Origin: Pseudomonadota bacterium
Lineage (GTDB): Bacteria > Desulfobacterota > Desulfobulbia > Desulfobulbales > Desulfocapsaceae
Reading direction: 5' to 3'
Length of the DNA stretch: 64,000 nucleotides
Assembly (NCBI GenBank): GCA_018817385.1
Contig: JAHIUA010000092.1
Span: forward strand, 1 to 64,000
Shown here: positions 25,644 to 34,854 of the stretch, piece after piece
Layout: each line of letters starts with the position of its first letter
Position numbering within the stretch: the first letter of the stretch is position 1
The notes under the pieces: model-generated
What the model saw: the letters and a program-made list of their open reading frames with translations, nothing else
Databases searched by the model: none
Told to the model about the DNA's origin: nothing
Translations under genes and position numbers: made by a program

Positions 25644-26274
25644 ATTTTTTATATCCAGTATGATAGCCTTTGTATCCGTCGCTCATTTTTCTCAGGCAAT
25701 GATAAACCTTGGCACGGTTGGAGAAACATATCCTGTCTTGGAATCTGATGTTATAGCGGAACTGCGACAAGAAGCGGCCAAACGTGAAGCCAGGGATAAA
25801 CTCCCCAATGCCGTTCAGATGCAATCATATCAGCCCGCCAATCTTCATGTATTACCAAGAGCCACAGCAAACAGATCGTTCCTGGTCGACATGAACTACA
25901 CCCTCGACCAGGATCTTCTCGATGCAGAAGGAAAGGCTCTCTATCCCAAAGGATTTACGTTCAATCCGTTAGACTACCTCTCTTTCTCCGGCGGCCTGGT
26001 GGTAGTCGATGGTGCTGATCCTCTGCAGATCGATTGGTTTAAGAAAACTCCCTATGCTGACAACCACCGAGCCAGACTTCTGCTCTCAAACGGTTCTGCC
26101 TTTGAACTCATCCGGCAGTTGAAACGCCCGGTGTTTTACCTTACCAGCGATATAGCCGAGAGACTGCAACTCACCGCCGTCCCCTCTATTGTCGTGCAAA
26201 AGGAAAACAAAATGCTGGTCAAAGAAATAGTAATCCCCCGTGACAAGCTTGGAGGACCGAATGGTAATGAGTAA
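25633..26274 (+). CDS. traW: TraW, pilus assembly protein
   Basis: The 213-residue protein has a signal-peptide-like N-terminus (FFISSMIAFVSVAHFSQA) and the conserved TraW core: YPKGFTFNPLDYLSFSGG, then VVDGADPLQIDWF and a C-terminal PVFYLTSDIAERLQLTAVPS. TraW is periplasmic and acts with TrbC and TraU in pilus extension. A GTG at 25633 overlaps the traC end. Confidence 0.88.
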   Translation: MNCKFFISSMIAFVSVAHFSQAMINLGTVGETYPVLESDVIAELRQEAAKREARDKLPNAVQMQSYQPANLHVLPRATANRSFLVDMNYTLDQDLLDAEGKALYPKGFTFNPLDYLSFSGGLVVVDGADPLQIDWFKKTPYADNHRARLLLSNGSAFELIRQLKRPVFYLTSDIAERLQLTAVPSIVVQKENKMLVKEIVIPRDKLGGPNGNE

Positions 26275-27187
26275 ACCCTCTTGGTTGAGCATCCTGCTGA
26301 TATTGCTCATATGCAAGCCCGCAGGAGCATCAAAATCCGGAGATTCATTCAACCTGATCAACGATGTCCACTGGGACGAGATAGATTTCAGAATCGAAGG
26401 GATCTGTATTTGCCCGCGCCCTCCCCCTGTCTTCTATGAAACCGGCATAATTATCAGCTACTGGGAACCCTTTCTGCTGGAAGATACGGTTTCCGAGGCC
26501 AACTATTCCCCATTTCTGGGCGAGACAATAGGTTCCTCTTTGATGGATGAACTCGGCGGGAAAAACAAGAGCTCTGATTCCGTGGATATTGCGAATGAAT
26601 CGACCTTCGCCCAGGCACATGGCTATCTTCTTCCTCTGATGTATGGGATCTGTAATCGAAACGATTACGGCATATGGTGGAGTGAATATGATGCCATGTG
26701 GCAAAATGATGAGATGTCCGCCATCATCCACCCGGAAGCCAGTCTTTTTGCCAACAAAGCCATGCAACTGTCCTGCATGGCTGATGCAGCTGCAGTAAAC
26801 ACTGGTTACCCGCTCGACTTTATGCCCTGGTGTATCGGCAGTGGCGGATCCGCCTACCCCATGACCGGGCATGTCGACAATGACAACATCATTCAGGCCA
26901 ACAATACCGTTGCCTCCAGGCTGATTTATAAATTGAACAGAATCATGATGATCTGTGATCCTGCCGACAATCTCTGCGGCTGCAACTACACCCCGATCTG
27001 GATCAAAAGCCATTACAAGATGCATGTAGTCAGACCGGCTGACCGATCGCCCGCCTATCCTGTTGGCAAGTCCGCCAAGTTTTACGACTCTGGCCTTAAT
27101 CCTCCCTACCGCGGTGACAAGGGATCAAACGATGAATTTCTGTGGGTTGTCTACAGAAAGCAGAGATGCTGTACCTGCTGCAATTGA
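26261..27187 (+). CDS. traU: TraU, mating-pair formation protein
   Basis: A cysteine-rich periplasmic protein (~309 residues) with the TraU signatures GICICPRPPPVFYETG, SYWEPFLLEDTV, LPLMYGICNR, DFMPWCIGSGGSAYPMTG and LCGCNYTPIW. The many Cys residues are consistent with disulfides formed with TraF and TrbC. The frame opens at 26240, but the ATG at 26261 sits six bases after GGAGG and starts a signal peptide (WLSILLILLICKPAGA). It overlaps traW upstream and trbC downstream. Confidence 0.93.
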   Translation: MVMSKPSWLSILLILLICKPAGASKSGDSFNLINDVHWDEIDFRIEGICICPRPPPVFYETGIIISYWEPFLLEDTVSEANYSPFLGETIGSSLMDELGGKNKSSDSVDIANESTFAQAHGYLLPLMYGICNRNDYGIWWSEYDAMWQNDEMSAIIHPEASLFANKAMQLSCMADAAAVNTGYPLDFMPWCIGSGGSAYPMTGHVDNDNIIQANNTVASRLIYKLNRIMMICDPADNLCGCNYTPIWIKSHYKMHVVRPADRSPAYPVGKSAKFYDSGLNPPYRGDKGSNDEFLWVVYRKQRCCTCCN

Positions 27188-27924
27188 AATCTTTGATGAT
27201 TTCCATCGTCTTCGTGATTGGAGCAAGTCTCACTCTGGCACAAGCAGAAGATGCCCGCTCCATCATGGAGCAGGCAAGAAAAGATGCTGAGAAAATGAGA
27301 CTGCCGGTAAACAAGTACACAGATGAAGGGCTGAAGGCTGCACAGGAGACCTTGGATCATTTTCATTCTCCAGAATTTCAGGAAAAGATCAGATGCGAAG
27401 AGCAACGGCTGGAAAAGGAGATTTTTATTGACTACACAGCACCATGGAAAAAGAAGCAACAACCGAAAGAGGAACAGGAAATGGAGGCCGGCAATCTAAA
27501 CAGCACGGAAAAAGTATACCTCTTCTTTTCAAGCTCAGTGCCGGATGAAACCATGCAGGCGTATCTCACAACTATTGGAAAAGCTGGTGACCCCAATGTC
27601 ATCCTGGTGATACGCGGTTGGGTGGGCGGCATGGCCGATACTAAGGCCGACGTAACATACTTCAGCCGAATATTGCAAAAAGACCCTGCTTGCCGGGACT
27701 TAAGCAAACCATGCCAACATTACCAGATGGAAATCAACCTTCAGCCGGCATTATTTACCAAATTTGGAATTACTCAGGTACCCGCGGTTGTCTACGAAAA
27801 TAAAAACAAAGCTTACCTGATCCAGGGGGATGCCGGACTCGATTATCTCCTGGAGCGAATCAACCACGAAGCAAAGAGCGCTACTCTGGCCAGCCTGATA
27901 AAGAAAATGCGAGGCACATATTGA
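27166..27924 (+). CDS. trbC: TrbC, F-type pilus assembly protein
   Basis: A signal peptide (ISIVFVIGASLTLAQA) is followed by a helical, charged region and the TrbC thioredoxin-like domain: VYLFFSSSVPDETMQAYL, VILVIRGWVGG and, near the end, FGITQVPAVVY with the cis-Pro signature. TrbC works with TraW in pilus assembly. The frame starts at 27142; the ATG at 27166 is preferred because the signal peptide follows it directly. Order TraW-TraU-TrbC is conserved in F-type systems. Confidence 0.85.
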   Translation: MLYLLQLKSLMISIVFVIGASLTLAQAEDARSIMEQARKDAEKMRLPVNKYTDEGLKAAQETLDHFHSPEFQEKIRCEEQRLEKEIFIDYTAPWKKKQQPKEEQEMEAGNLNSTEKVYLFFSSSVPDETMQAYLTTIGKAGDPNVILVIRGWVGGMADTKADVTYFSRILQKDPACRDLSKPCQHYQMEINLQPALFTKFGITQVPAVVYENKNKAYLIQGDAGLDYLLERINHEAKSATLASLIKKMRGTY

Positions 27925-28253
27925 ACGATGACAAGCAACAAAAGCCAAGTCCCCGTTCCGGTCCAGGATATCTTGAGATCATAGTCATTACCTTGATGAT
28001 CGCGGCTATAGCAGTATTTGGCTATGACCGGTACATCGCCCAAAAAATCTATACACTGGACTTAAAAGGCTATCTCCGAACTCAAAAGGCTTTACTGGTG
28101 GCAGGAGAAATCAACGAGGAAGAATGGAAGGCAAGCTTTGATGTGCTTGAACAATCCCTGAACAACGCGGCTGCCAATCCTGCTCACATTATTCTGCTCA
28201 AAGACGTTGTGCTGAGAAATGGAGACGAAATCAATATCGAACAGTATCGGTAA
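27921..28253 (+). CDS. TrbI-like small inner-membrane protein
   Basis: The 110-residue protein has a single N-terminal membrane segment (YLEIIVITLMIAAIAVFGYD) and a short periplasmic helical domain with KGYLRTQKALLVAG. This matches F-type TrbI in size, topology and position between trbC and the peptidase gene. TrbI affects pilus length in F. It starts at TTG overlapping the trbC stop. The family call is moderate because this protein is poorly conserved. Confidence 0.6.
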   Translation: MNDDKQQKPSPRSGPGYLEIIVITLMIAAIAVFGYDRYIAQKIYTLDLKGYLRTQKALLVAGEINEEEWKASFDVLEQSLNNAAANPAHIILLKDVVLRNGDEINIEQYR

Positions 28254-28761
28254 AAAGAGGCTTTTTCAGAAACTGAGTAATAGGGAAATAAGTATCGCCC
28301 TGGTTTTTCTGGCAGCTCTGTTGGCGGGCCTGTGGCTGCCGCCAAGAATCATTGTTGCAACCAGTGCGTCACTTAATCATAGAATATTTTTTCTGACCAA
28401 AGCCGGAGGCAAAATAAAGACCGGGGATTACCTGGTTTTTATACACAAATCAGAAATAAAGACCTTTTTAAAACGTGGGCTGAACAAAAAAAATGATCGG
28501 CTGATAAAGAAGGTAGGATGCAGCCCTGGGGAGACGCTGGCAAGAGACGAAGACAACCAGTTTTTCTGTGGAGAAAGACCCCTGGGAAAAGCTCTGACCA
28601 AAGACAGTGAAGGAAGAAATTTACCGCAATTCAACTTTATCGGCCCAGTACCGGACAACAACTATTTCATGGTGGGATCAAATCCCCGCAGTTTTGACTC
28701 CAAATACTTTGGTTTTATCCATGCAGACGAGATTTTATATAAAGCCTTGCCACTCTGGTAA
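28219..28761 (+). CDS. TrhF-like S26-family signal peptidase
   Basis: The 180-residue protein has one membrane segment (ISIALVFLAALLAGLWLPP) and the Ser-Lys catalytic pair of S26 peptidases: ATSASLNHRIFFLTK with the nucleophile Ser, and LIKKVGCSPGETL with the Lys, followed by MVGSNPRSFDSKYFGF. In F-related elements TrhF/TraF-type peptidases process pilin or other tra substrates. It overlaps the trbI-like gene by 35 bases and the next gene by 41. Confidence 0.8.
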   Translation: METKSISNSIGKKRLFQKLSNREISIALVFLAALLAGLWLPPRIIVATSASLNHRIFFLTKAGGKIKTGDYLVFIHKSEIKTFLKRGLNKKNDRLIKKVGCSPGETLARDEDNQFFCGERPLGKALTKDSEGRNLPQFNFIGPVPDNNYFMVGSNPRSFDSKYFGFIHADEILYKALPLW

Positions 28762-29635
28762 TCATCTGGTTTTGCTACTCTGTCTGACTCTTTCTCTGGC
28801 GACCAGTGCCGGAGCCACCGACAACAATTTCTACCTGGATACCAAGCATGGCTGGTTCTGGTATGAGACTCCACCGCCGGAGCTGGATGAACCTGAAATC
28901 AAACCAGATCCCGCCATCAAACTCCGAATAATCCCATCTCTGGACAACTATACGATCGACGACCTCTGGAATCTGCATCCAGATGATTTCCAGGAGCTCC
29001 TGAACAACCTCCAGAAAAAAGCAGTCCAGGCCCCGGACGAGCAAAATATCATGGAATATCTCACCATGCAGGATATCGCCAGGCGTAAGGCCCTGGCCTA
29101 TACCAATGCCACCATGTATGTCACCCAAAAGTACGGCGACCTCTTTAATGTCAATCAGGTGTATCCGGCAGCAGGTCCTGGGGTCACCGCCAGGGTACAG
29201 ATGCAGCAACAGGAGATTGTCCAGACAATCAACCAGGCAGCCGCCAACCATGCCCTGTTATTTTTCGTCAGTCCTGGATGTGGCTTCTGCGAACAGCAGG
29301 CCCAAATTCTTGCCTATTTTATCGATAAATACGGTTGGCAGATTAAGACCGTGGATACCAGCAGAGATCTCAATGCCGCTACCCGGTTTAACATTACCAC
29401 TTCCCCTACTCTGCTCCTTATCAAGAAAGGGCAAGACGATTACATGACCGTGGCGGGCGGTGTCATAACCTTGACCGAGCTGGAAAGAAAACTCTACCGG
29501 GCTATCCGTTATCTGCAGGGAGACACCAAGGGCGACAATTTCCTGATGTATCAATTCCAAAAAGGCAGTGCATTTGATCCAACTTCCATCCTGGATAAAG
29601 GAGAACAGCCATGGCAAAAGCAAAAGACACCTTGA
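28721..29635 (+). CDS. traF: TraF, F-type thioredoxin-like assembly protein
   Basis: The protein has a signal peptide (LVLLLCLTLSLATSAGA), the TraF N-terminal YLDTKHGWFWYE segment, and a thioredoxin-like domain with the active-site CGFC in FFVSPGCGFCEQQ and the cis-Pro of FNITTSPTLLLI. TraF supports disulfide-dependent folding of TraH, TraU and other Cys-rich periplasmic proteins. The open frame begins at 28607; the ATG at 28721 is the logical start for the signal peptide. The stop overlaps traH. Confidence 0.9.
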   Translation: MQTRFYIKPCHSGNHLVLLLCLTLSLATSAGATDNNFYLDTKHGWFWYETPPPELDEPEIKPDPAIKLRIIPSLDNYTIDDLWNLHPDDFQELLNNLQKKAVQAPDEQNIMEYLTMQDIARRKALAYTNATMYVTQKYGDLFNVNQVYPAAGPGVTARVQMQQQEIVQTINQAAANHALLFFVSPGCGFCEQQAQILAYFIDKYGWQIKTVDTSRDLNAATRFNITTSPTLLLIKKGQDDYMTVAGGVITLTELERKLYRAIRYLQGDTKGDNFLMYQFQKGSAFDPTSILDKGEQPWQKQKTP

Positions 29636-31062
29636 AAATCATTGTCGCAATCATGGTAATATACCTGTTTCTCCCGGTGATTGTTTCAGCCGCCTGGGTT
29701 GACGACTGGCTGCAGCAGAAAACAACCACCTCGCCGAATTATTTTTCAGGGCAACAGCGGGGCTATTATTCCGGTGGCTCATTTAATGCCCGGTGGCCAA
29801 ACACCAGCACCTACCCGGTAACAGTGGAGATGCCACGGATCAAAAGCGGTTGCGGTGGAATTGATGTGTTTATGGGTGGATTCTCTTTTATGAACTCGGA
29901 TTACCTCGTCGATAAGCTCCAGGGAATTTTGTCCAACGCTGCAGCAGTGGCTTTTGATCTTGGCCTGAAAACACTCTGCGAGCAATGCTCCAACACCATC
30001 AAGAACTTTGAAGCACTGTCCGACAAGCTCAACTCCATGCAGCTGGATGAATGTGCGGCAGCTAAAGAGCTGGTCGGGGTGGTTATGGATGACAACGGTT
30101 TTCATTCAACCGAGGTCATGCGGGAAAGGCTCGGCACTTCCATAAAGGAAAATAAATTGTCCCAGGGCGTCTCCGAGATGTGGGACATCGTTACCAAGGA
30201 AGATGAGGCCAATAACAATGTACCTCAGGCTGGAGATGTTGCCCAAATAACCAGTGGTTGCAACGCCGATATCCAAAGCACCTTTCTGTCCGGAGGATCC
30301 CTTTTGGAAAATGTCGGCAGCAAAATGGGTCTGCCCACAGATTATACCGATCTTATTCGCGGCCTGATTGGAGACGTTAACCTGGAAGGTCCAGTTAATG
30401 CCTACAAGGTCTCCTATGAAACGCCCTGTCCACAGAATAATCCCGATGACATCAAAGGCTTTGCCAGTGGCAATATCTACGCCAAAGCAACGAACGGCAC
30501 ATGCAGCCAGATTACCGATACCAACCGGGATCTGGTGCAATATGTCAGTGATACCTTAATGACCATTAGCGGCAAGATTGAAAGCAAAGGTACCCTCAGT
30601 TTAGCCGAACAGACATTTCTGCAGACGAACCCTCTCGCCGTTTTGCCCATACTCAAAACGGCAGTAACGGTGAATATGAAGGATGCGGTTGTAGCTGGTC
30701 TTGCTGATATTACCGCCAACGCCTACGCCCTGCAGATCCTGTCCGACCTCTACCTCCGGGCTGAAATTATTGCTAGAAAGGCCAAAGAGATGCTGGAGAA
30801 ACAGGCCGGAGCAACTGCCGGCCAGCCATCGGAGAACTGCGCAGCTGTGGTCTTTGCCCAGCATGCAGACCAGGATATTTCTCTGATGCTGGAGAGGATC
30901 AAACAGGTCCAGGAAGCAGCCCGGGCCAGCTATATTGCTTCGGCAAATGAGATGAACAGCATCATGACCTACCTCGAACACATGCAGAAAATTGAAGCGC
31001 AGATGACGGCAGAAATCACCCGCCGCTACGGCAAAGATGTAGCGGCCAGGTTGCAAATGTAG
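29611..31062 (+). CDS. traH: TraH, pilus assembly protein
   Basis: The 483-residue protein starts with a signal peptide (IIVAIMVIYLFLPVIVSA) and shows TraH marks: a tyrosine-rich opening, SGCGGIDVFMGGFSFMN and the paired Cys in LKTLCEQCSNTI. The C-terminal third is coiled-coil. TraH is periplasmic, associates with TraF and TraU, and is needed for pilus biogenesis. It overlaps the traF end and is followed by traG after 13 bases. Confidence 0.93.
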   Translation: MAKAKDTLKIIVAIMVIYLFLPVIVSAAWVDDWLQQKTTTSPNYFSGQQRGYYSGGSFNARWPNTSTYPVTVEMPRIKSGCGGIDVFMGGFSFMNSDYLVDKLQGILSNAAAVAFDLGLKTLCEQCSNTIKNFEALSDKLNSMQLDECAAAKELVGVVMDDNGFHSTEVMRERLGTSIKENKLSQGVSEMWDIVTKEDEANNNVPQAGDVAQITSGCNADIQSTFLSGGSLLENVGSKMGLPTDYTDLIRGLIGDVNLEGPVNAYKVSYETPCPQNNPDDIKGFASGNIYAKATNGTCSQITDTNRDLVQYVSDTLMTISGKIESKGTLSLAEQTFLQTNPLAVLPILKTAVTVNMKDAVVAGLADITANAYALQILSDLYLRAEIIARKAKEMLEKQAGATAGQPSENCAAVVFAQHADQDISLMLERIKQVQEAARASYIASANEMNSIMTYLEHMQKIEAQMTAEITRRYGKDVAARLQM

Positions 31063-31075
31063 AGGGTGTGAGAAC

Positions 31076-34000
31076 ATGAAAAAAGCCGCAGTCACCATCA
31101 TTCCAGCCCTTGGCTTTGTCCTGTTTCTGTCCTCACCAGCCCTGGCGCTGGATATGGAATATTATACCTATGGCGGCTTTAACCCGATCACTCAGGCCTT
31201 CACCAAGATTGCGCTTATTTTCAGTGACTCAGGCTACCAGGGTCTGCTCTTTGTCGTCACGGTGCTGGGCCTTCTTGCCGCCGCCTGCGGTTGGCTGGCA
31301 AGGGCAGCCACCGGTGCACGAATCATCCCCCTGGTGTGGGCGGTGCCGGTGCTTGTCGGTGCTGTCATGTACCTTGCCCTGTTTGTGCCCAAGGGCAACA
31401 TCACCGTCTATGACCCGGTCCTGAACAGATTCCAGACTATTGGCGACATTCCCGATGCGGTGGTATTTACCGCTGGTTTTCTCAATAGGATCGAGAAAGG
31501 CATGGTCGATATCATCGATACTGCTGCAGCTCCTGACGCTGCATACCAGACAAATGCCGGGGGGATAGGCTTCAAGGTCCTGGAGTCCGTCAAGGGCTCC
31601 TCTCCCAAAAACAACTTTGTCAGGATCAGCATGATCCGCTATATCAAGGACTGTGTAACCTTTGAGCTGTTGCGGCCGGGAACAACCCTCTCCCTTGATG
31701 ATCTGCGTAACACGACCACCGATTTCCTGCCTGACCTGGGCCAGGCGGTTAATCCGGCCGTCTATACGGTATACTATGATTCCACAACCCCTGAGGGAAG
31801 CGCTGTCACCTGCACAGAGGCCTGGAACAGATTGCAGCCCATCTATGCCAATCCGACCAACTACGATGAGGCAATCAAAAAGGTCTGCAGCAAGGCCTAT
31901 TTTGATCCATCAAACCCTGTGGAGTTGAACACCTGCAAGGCACTGCTTACCAGCACTTTAAACTTTACCACCGGGGCCATGGTTACCCCGGAAAAAATCA
32001 TCCAGCAGCGGCAGATTGCCGAGATCCTCTACAACTTTTATTACCAGGATGACTACGAAACCGCCGTACTGATGGAGAGTAACCGGAAGATCACCTCCAC
32101 CGGTTTGGGGATTGGCCTCACCATGAACGAGTGGATCCCTATTATGCGAGCCATCATGACCGCCATAGCCATCGGAGTAATCCCATTTCTGGTGCTCTTT
32201 CTCCCCACCCCGGTTGTCGGCAAAGCGGCTTCAGTCATGTTCGGCTTTTTTGTCTTCCTCACCACTTGGGGGATCACCGATGCGGTGATCCACGGCGCGG
32301 CAATGGACTATGCCTCTTATGCCTTTGAGGATATGCGGCAATCTAACCTTGGCGTCTATGCCATGGCCGCATTTCCAACCATCTCTCTCAAGTTATTGGC
32401 GATGTTTGGTGTAATCCGTTCCGCAGGTATCATGCTGGCGAGTTTTTTCTCCATGATGCTTATTCGCTTTGGTGGCCATGCCCTGGCCATGCTTGCCGGA
32501 AATTTAAGCCGCATAGCCCAATCAGCAGGTGCCCAGGCCGGTCAGTTACTCACACCGGAAGGCACTTCAGCCGCCATGAATCAGCAGGTCCGGGCAGCCG
32601 GTCTGCTTGAAGGTATGCCGGAACATCGCTTTACCAATATGGCAGCGGCACAGGCTTGGAGTACGCATCGTTCAGTAGGTGGATATACTGCAGCCATGAA
32701 TGCCAAAAACACCCTGCGGGAGTCTGGCCAGATACACCCGGGAGTCTCGGACAGTGAAATGGCCACCATGATGGCCTCGACAAGAATGGGTGTGGGAACC
32801 AGCTCAGGGCCGGTGGAAGTATCCACCGCTCCGGACGGACACGGCACCAGAATAAAGTCTGAAACCGTCAACGCTGATGGTTCCACCAGCATTATGACTA
32901 CCGGTGCGGATGGCACCGGCATGATGATAGACACTAGTGCCGGCGGCAGAGCTTCATATTCCGTGGATGATTCCGGTAATTTCACGACTACTAGCGTCGC
33001 CGTCAACGGTCTTGATCCAGTTAAGGTGGGGGCCATTGCCCAGCACCAGCGCATTGTTGCGGCTTCAAACAGTCTGGGCAGCAGCATTAATTGGAATTTA
33101 GCCTCACAGCAGCTACAAAAAGACAGTCTCTCCAGCAGCGAAGCCAGAACGTTTAGCAATCGCCTGGATAATACAGAGAGAAGCAACTGGAAACGGTCTT
33201 TTGATGATAAATCAAATTTTGTTCACACCATGGACGAAACCACTCGAACCCAGTTTCTGTCTGCAATTGGAGGCGGTTTTCGAAAGATCATTAGTGGAAG
33301 TGGCCAGGTTACCGTAATTGGAAATGATAATGAGAAAATGAGCTTTAACGTCTCTGAAGATACGAGTAAAACTTTCACCCGAGATCAAGCAAGGGTCCGT
33401 TCCGAATCTCTTCAACAGACTTTTAGTGATGCACATGGACTAGATTTCCTTACCAATATGGCCAAACAAATCGGTGCCACAGAAGCATACTCATACCTCA
33501 ACGATGCAAGAGAGATGCGAAGTTCCACAGAATCGTACGGTGCAGATTTGACAACTGCCTTGGTCAGGAATTATGCATTGGAAAGATATGGCAGTGAATC
33601 ACCTGAAAATATTCGAAATGCAATTAATGACTTCAATCACTTTCTGACACAACAGGGAAGCCAAGGTGTCGACAATATGAGCAATATTGTTAATGGCTTT
33701 GTCAGTGGCAACGGCTATGGGTGGGGAAATACCACAAACGTGGTGAATAATACTATTTCTGACACGAGAGGGCATGTCCAACAGGGGAAAGCAAGTTTGG
33801 GTGCAGTTGATCGTGCTGCCGGCACTGCATCAACCATGACCTCCAACATCAATCAAAACAGCTTTTCAGTGCCCAAAAGTGATGTTCCTATTCATGAACC
33901 TGATGGGGCATCAGTTTTCCAAAATGCAAAAACTCTCCGCTCTTATAACAGGAATGAAGAGGATGGCATTAGTAGCAGTAGAATTCGAACCACAATCAGT

Positions 34001-34183
34001 GGCTTGACCAAGGAAGGAATAGGAAATGTTTTTCAAGGACAAGGCCTCGTAGACAGTCAAACAAAGAGAGCGACTAGTGAAGGTTTCTTTGATAAAGATC
34101 CTGATTTGGTCAGAGGAAATGATATTCCTGACCCTGGGCCTATCCCAAAAGACGCGCCCTCAACTCTTGGGAATAAGAAATAG
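31076..34183 (+). CDS. traG: TraG, mating-pair stabilisation and entry-exclusion protein
   Basis: The 1035-residue protein has an N-terminal signal-like segment, then the TraG_N membrane domain (about residues 20-500, with YYTYGGFNPITQAFTKIALI and several long hydrophobic stretches). It ends in a long polar C-terminal periplasmic region rich in Ser, Thr, Asn and Gly. In F-type systems the N-terminal part is needed for pilus assembly and the C-terminal part for mating-pair stabilisation and, in some, as the target of entry exclusion. The C-terminal third (from about 33000) is visibly more AT-rich than the N-terminal part, which may reflect exchange of the specificity region. It is the last recognised tra gene here; TraN was not found. 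Confidence 0.92.
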   Translation: MKKAAVTIIPALGFVLFLSSPALALDMEYYTYGGFNPITQAFTKIALIFSDSGYQGLLFVVTVLGLLAAACGWLARAATGARIIPLVWAVPVLVGAVMYLALFVPKGNITVYDPVLNRFQTIGDIPDAVVFTAGFLNRIEKGMVDIIDTAAAPDAAYQTNAGGIGFKVLESVKGSSPKNNFVRISMIRYIKDCVTFELLRPGTTLSLDDLRNTTTDFLPDLGQAVNPAVYTVYYDSTTPEGSAVTCTEAWNRLQPIYANPTNYDEAIKKVCSKAYFDPSNPVELNTCKALLTSTLNFTTGAMVTPEKIIQQRQIAEILYNFYYQDDYETAVLMESNRKITSTGLGIGLTMNEWIPIMRAIMTAIAIGVIPFLVLFLPTPVVGKAASVMFGFFVFLTTWGITDAVIHGAAMDYASYAFEDMRQSNLGVYAMAAFPTISLKLLAMFGVIRSAGIMLASFFSMMLIRFGGHALAMLAGNLSRIAQSAGAQAGQLLTPEGTSAAMNQQVRAAGLLEGMPEHRFTNMAAAQAWSTHRSVGGYTAAMNAKNTLRESGQIHPGVSDSEMATMMASTRMGVGTSSGPVEVSTAPDGHGTRIKSETVNADGSTSIMTTGADGTGMMIDTSAGGRASYSVDDSGNFTTTSVAVNGLDPVKVGAIAQHQRIVAASNSLGSSINWNLASQQLQKDSLSSSEARTFSNRLDNTERSNWKRSFDDKSNFVHTMDETTRTQFLSAIGGGFRKIISGSGQVTVIGNDNEKMSFNVSEDTSKTFTRDQARVRSESLQQTFSDAHGLDFLTNMAKQIGATEAYSYLNDAREMRSSTESYGADLTTALVRNYALERYGSESPENIRNAINDFNHFLTQQGSQGVDNMSNIVNGFVSGNGYGWGNTTNVVNNTISDTRGHVQQGKASLGAVDRAAGTASTMTSNINQNSFSVPKSDVPIHEPDGASVFQNAKTLRSYNRNEEDGISSSRIRTTISGLTKEGIGNVFQGQGLVDSQTKRATSEGFFDKDPDLVRGNDIPDPGPIPKDAPSTLGNKK

Positions 34184-34205
34184 GCATAGTGAGGCTTGTG
34201 CCCAG

Positions 34206-34490
34206 TCAGTCTTCGTCTTCTGACCAAATATAGTGATAAGAGTTACCTGGTAAATGCGCTAATCCCGGATCATCAGAGGCATCGATATCAATTAATTCAT
34301 TATCTTCAGTCCCATGGAACCCTTGATCTTGCAATCCAGAGACAAAGGCGTCGAAAATGTGACCCAGCGAGACTTTTCGGACAGGAATATCAACATCTGC
34401 CAGTTTACCACAAGCTGGGCATAACTCTAGAACATCGGATTCGAATCCACAGTGGGGACAAACTGCTTTGGGAGGTGTCTTAAATGTCAT
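34206..34490 (-). CDS. Small zinc-ribbon protein
   Basis: A ~94-residue protein with CPHCGFESDVLELCPACG, two CxxC pairs forming a probable zinc ribbon, followed by an acidic C-terminus ending YIWSEDED. The frame opens at 34541, but the ATG at 34490 has an AAGGAGGG site and starts the protein naturally just before the ribbon. It converges on traG. Function is unknown; the acidic tail would suit a regulator or anti-restriction role, which is speculation. Confidence 0.65.
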   Translation of the reverse strand: MTFKTPPKAVCPHCGFESDVLELCPACGKLADVDIPVRKVSLGHIFDAFVSGLQDQGFHGTEDNELIDIDASDDPGLAHLPGNSYHYIWSEDED

Positions 34491-34854
34491 GATTTTCACC
34501 CTCCTTTTAATGAGTCCTTCATCATATAAAAACGATATCACACCTCAAACGCTCGGCACACGCAAACCTTATTACAATGTTTACCATTTCTTGAAATCAT
34601 GTCAAGAAACCTGCCAGACACAGTTTTTTCTGGGCCGATACGTTTCGGCTTACCGTCTTTCTGGAGATTACATATGATGTGACTTTCTAATATCCGAACA
34701 AGTATCAATAATTCTGGCTTAGTAATAGCTCCATTTTGCAGGATAGTTTCAAAATTTTTCCCCGACTTTTTCCCCGACACTTGCCTGCTGTATTGAATAG
34801 CAGTACACTGCTTATCCGCTAGGATAACTCGGTTTTCAAAGAGAGGAGAAACCA
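34491..34854. other. Intergenic gap, no supported gene
   Basis: A minus-strand frame (34538-34930) overlaps the start of the next plus-strand gene and has no motif; I leave it out. The stretch carries the promoter and AGAGGAG ribosome site of the HNH gene. Confidence 0.5.
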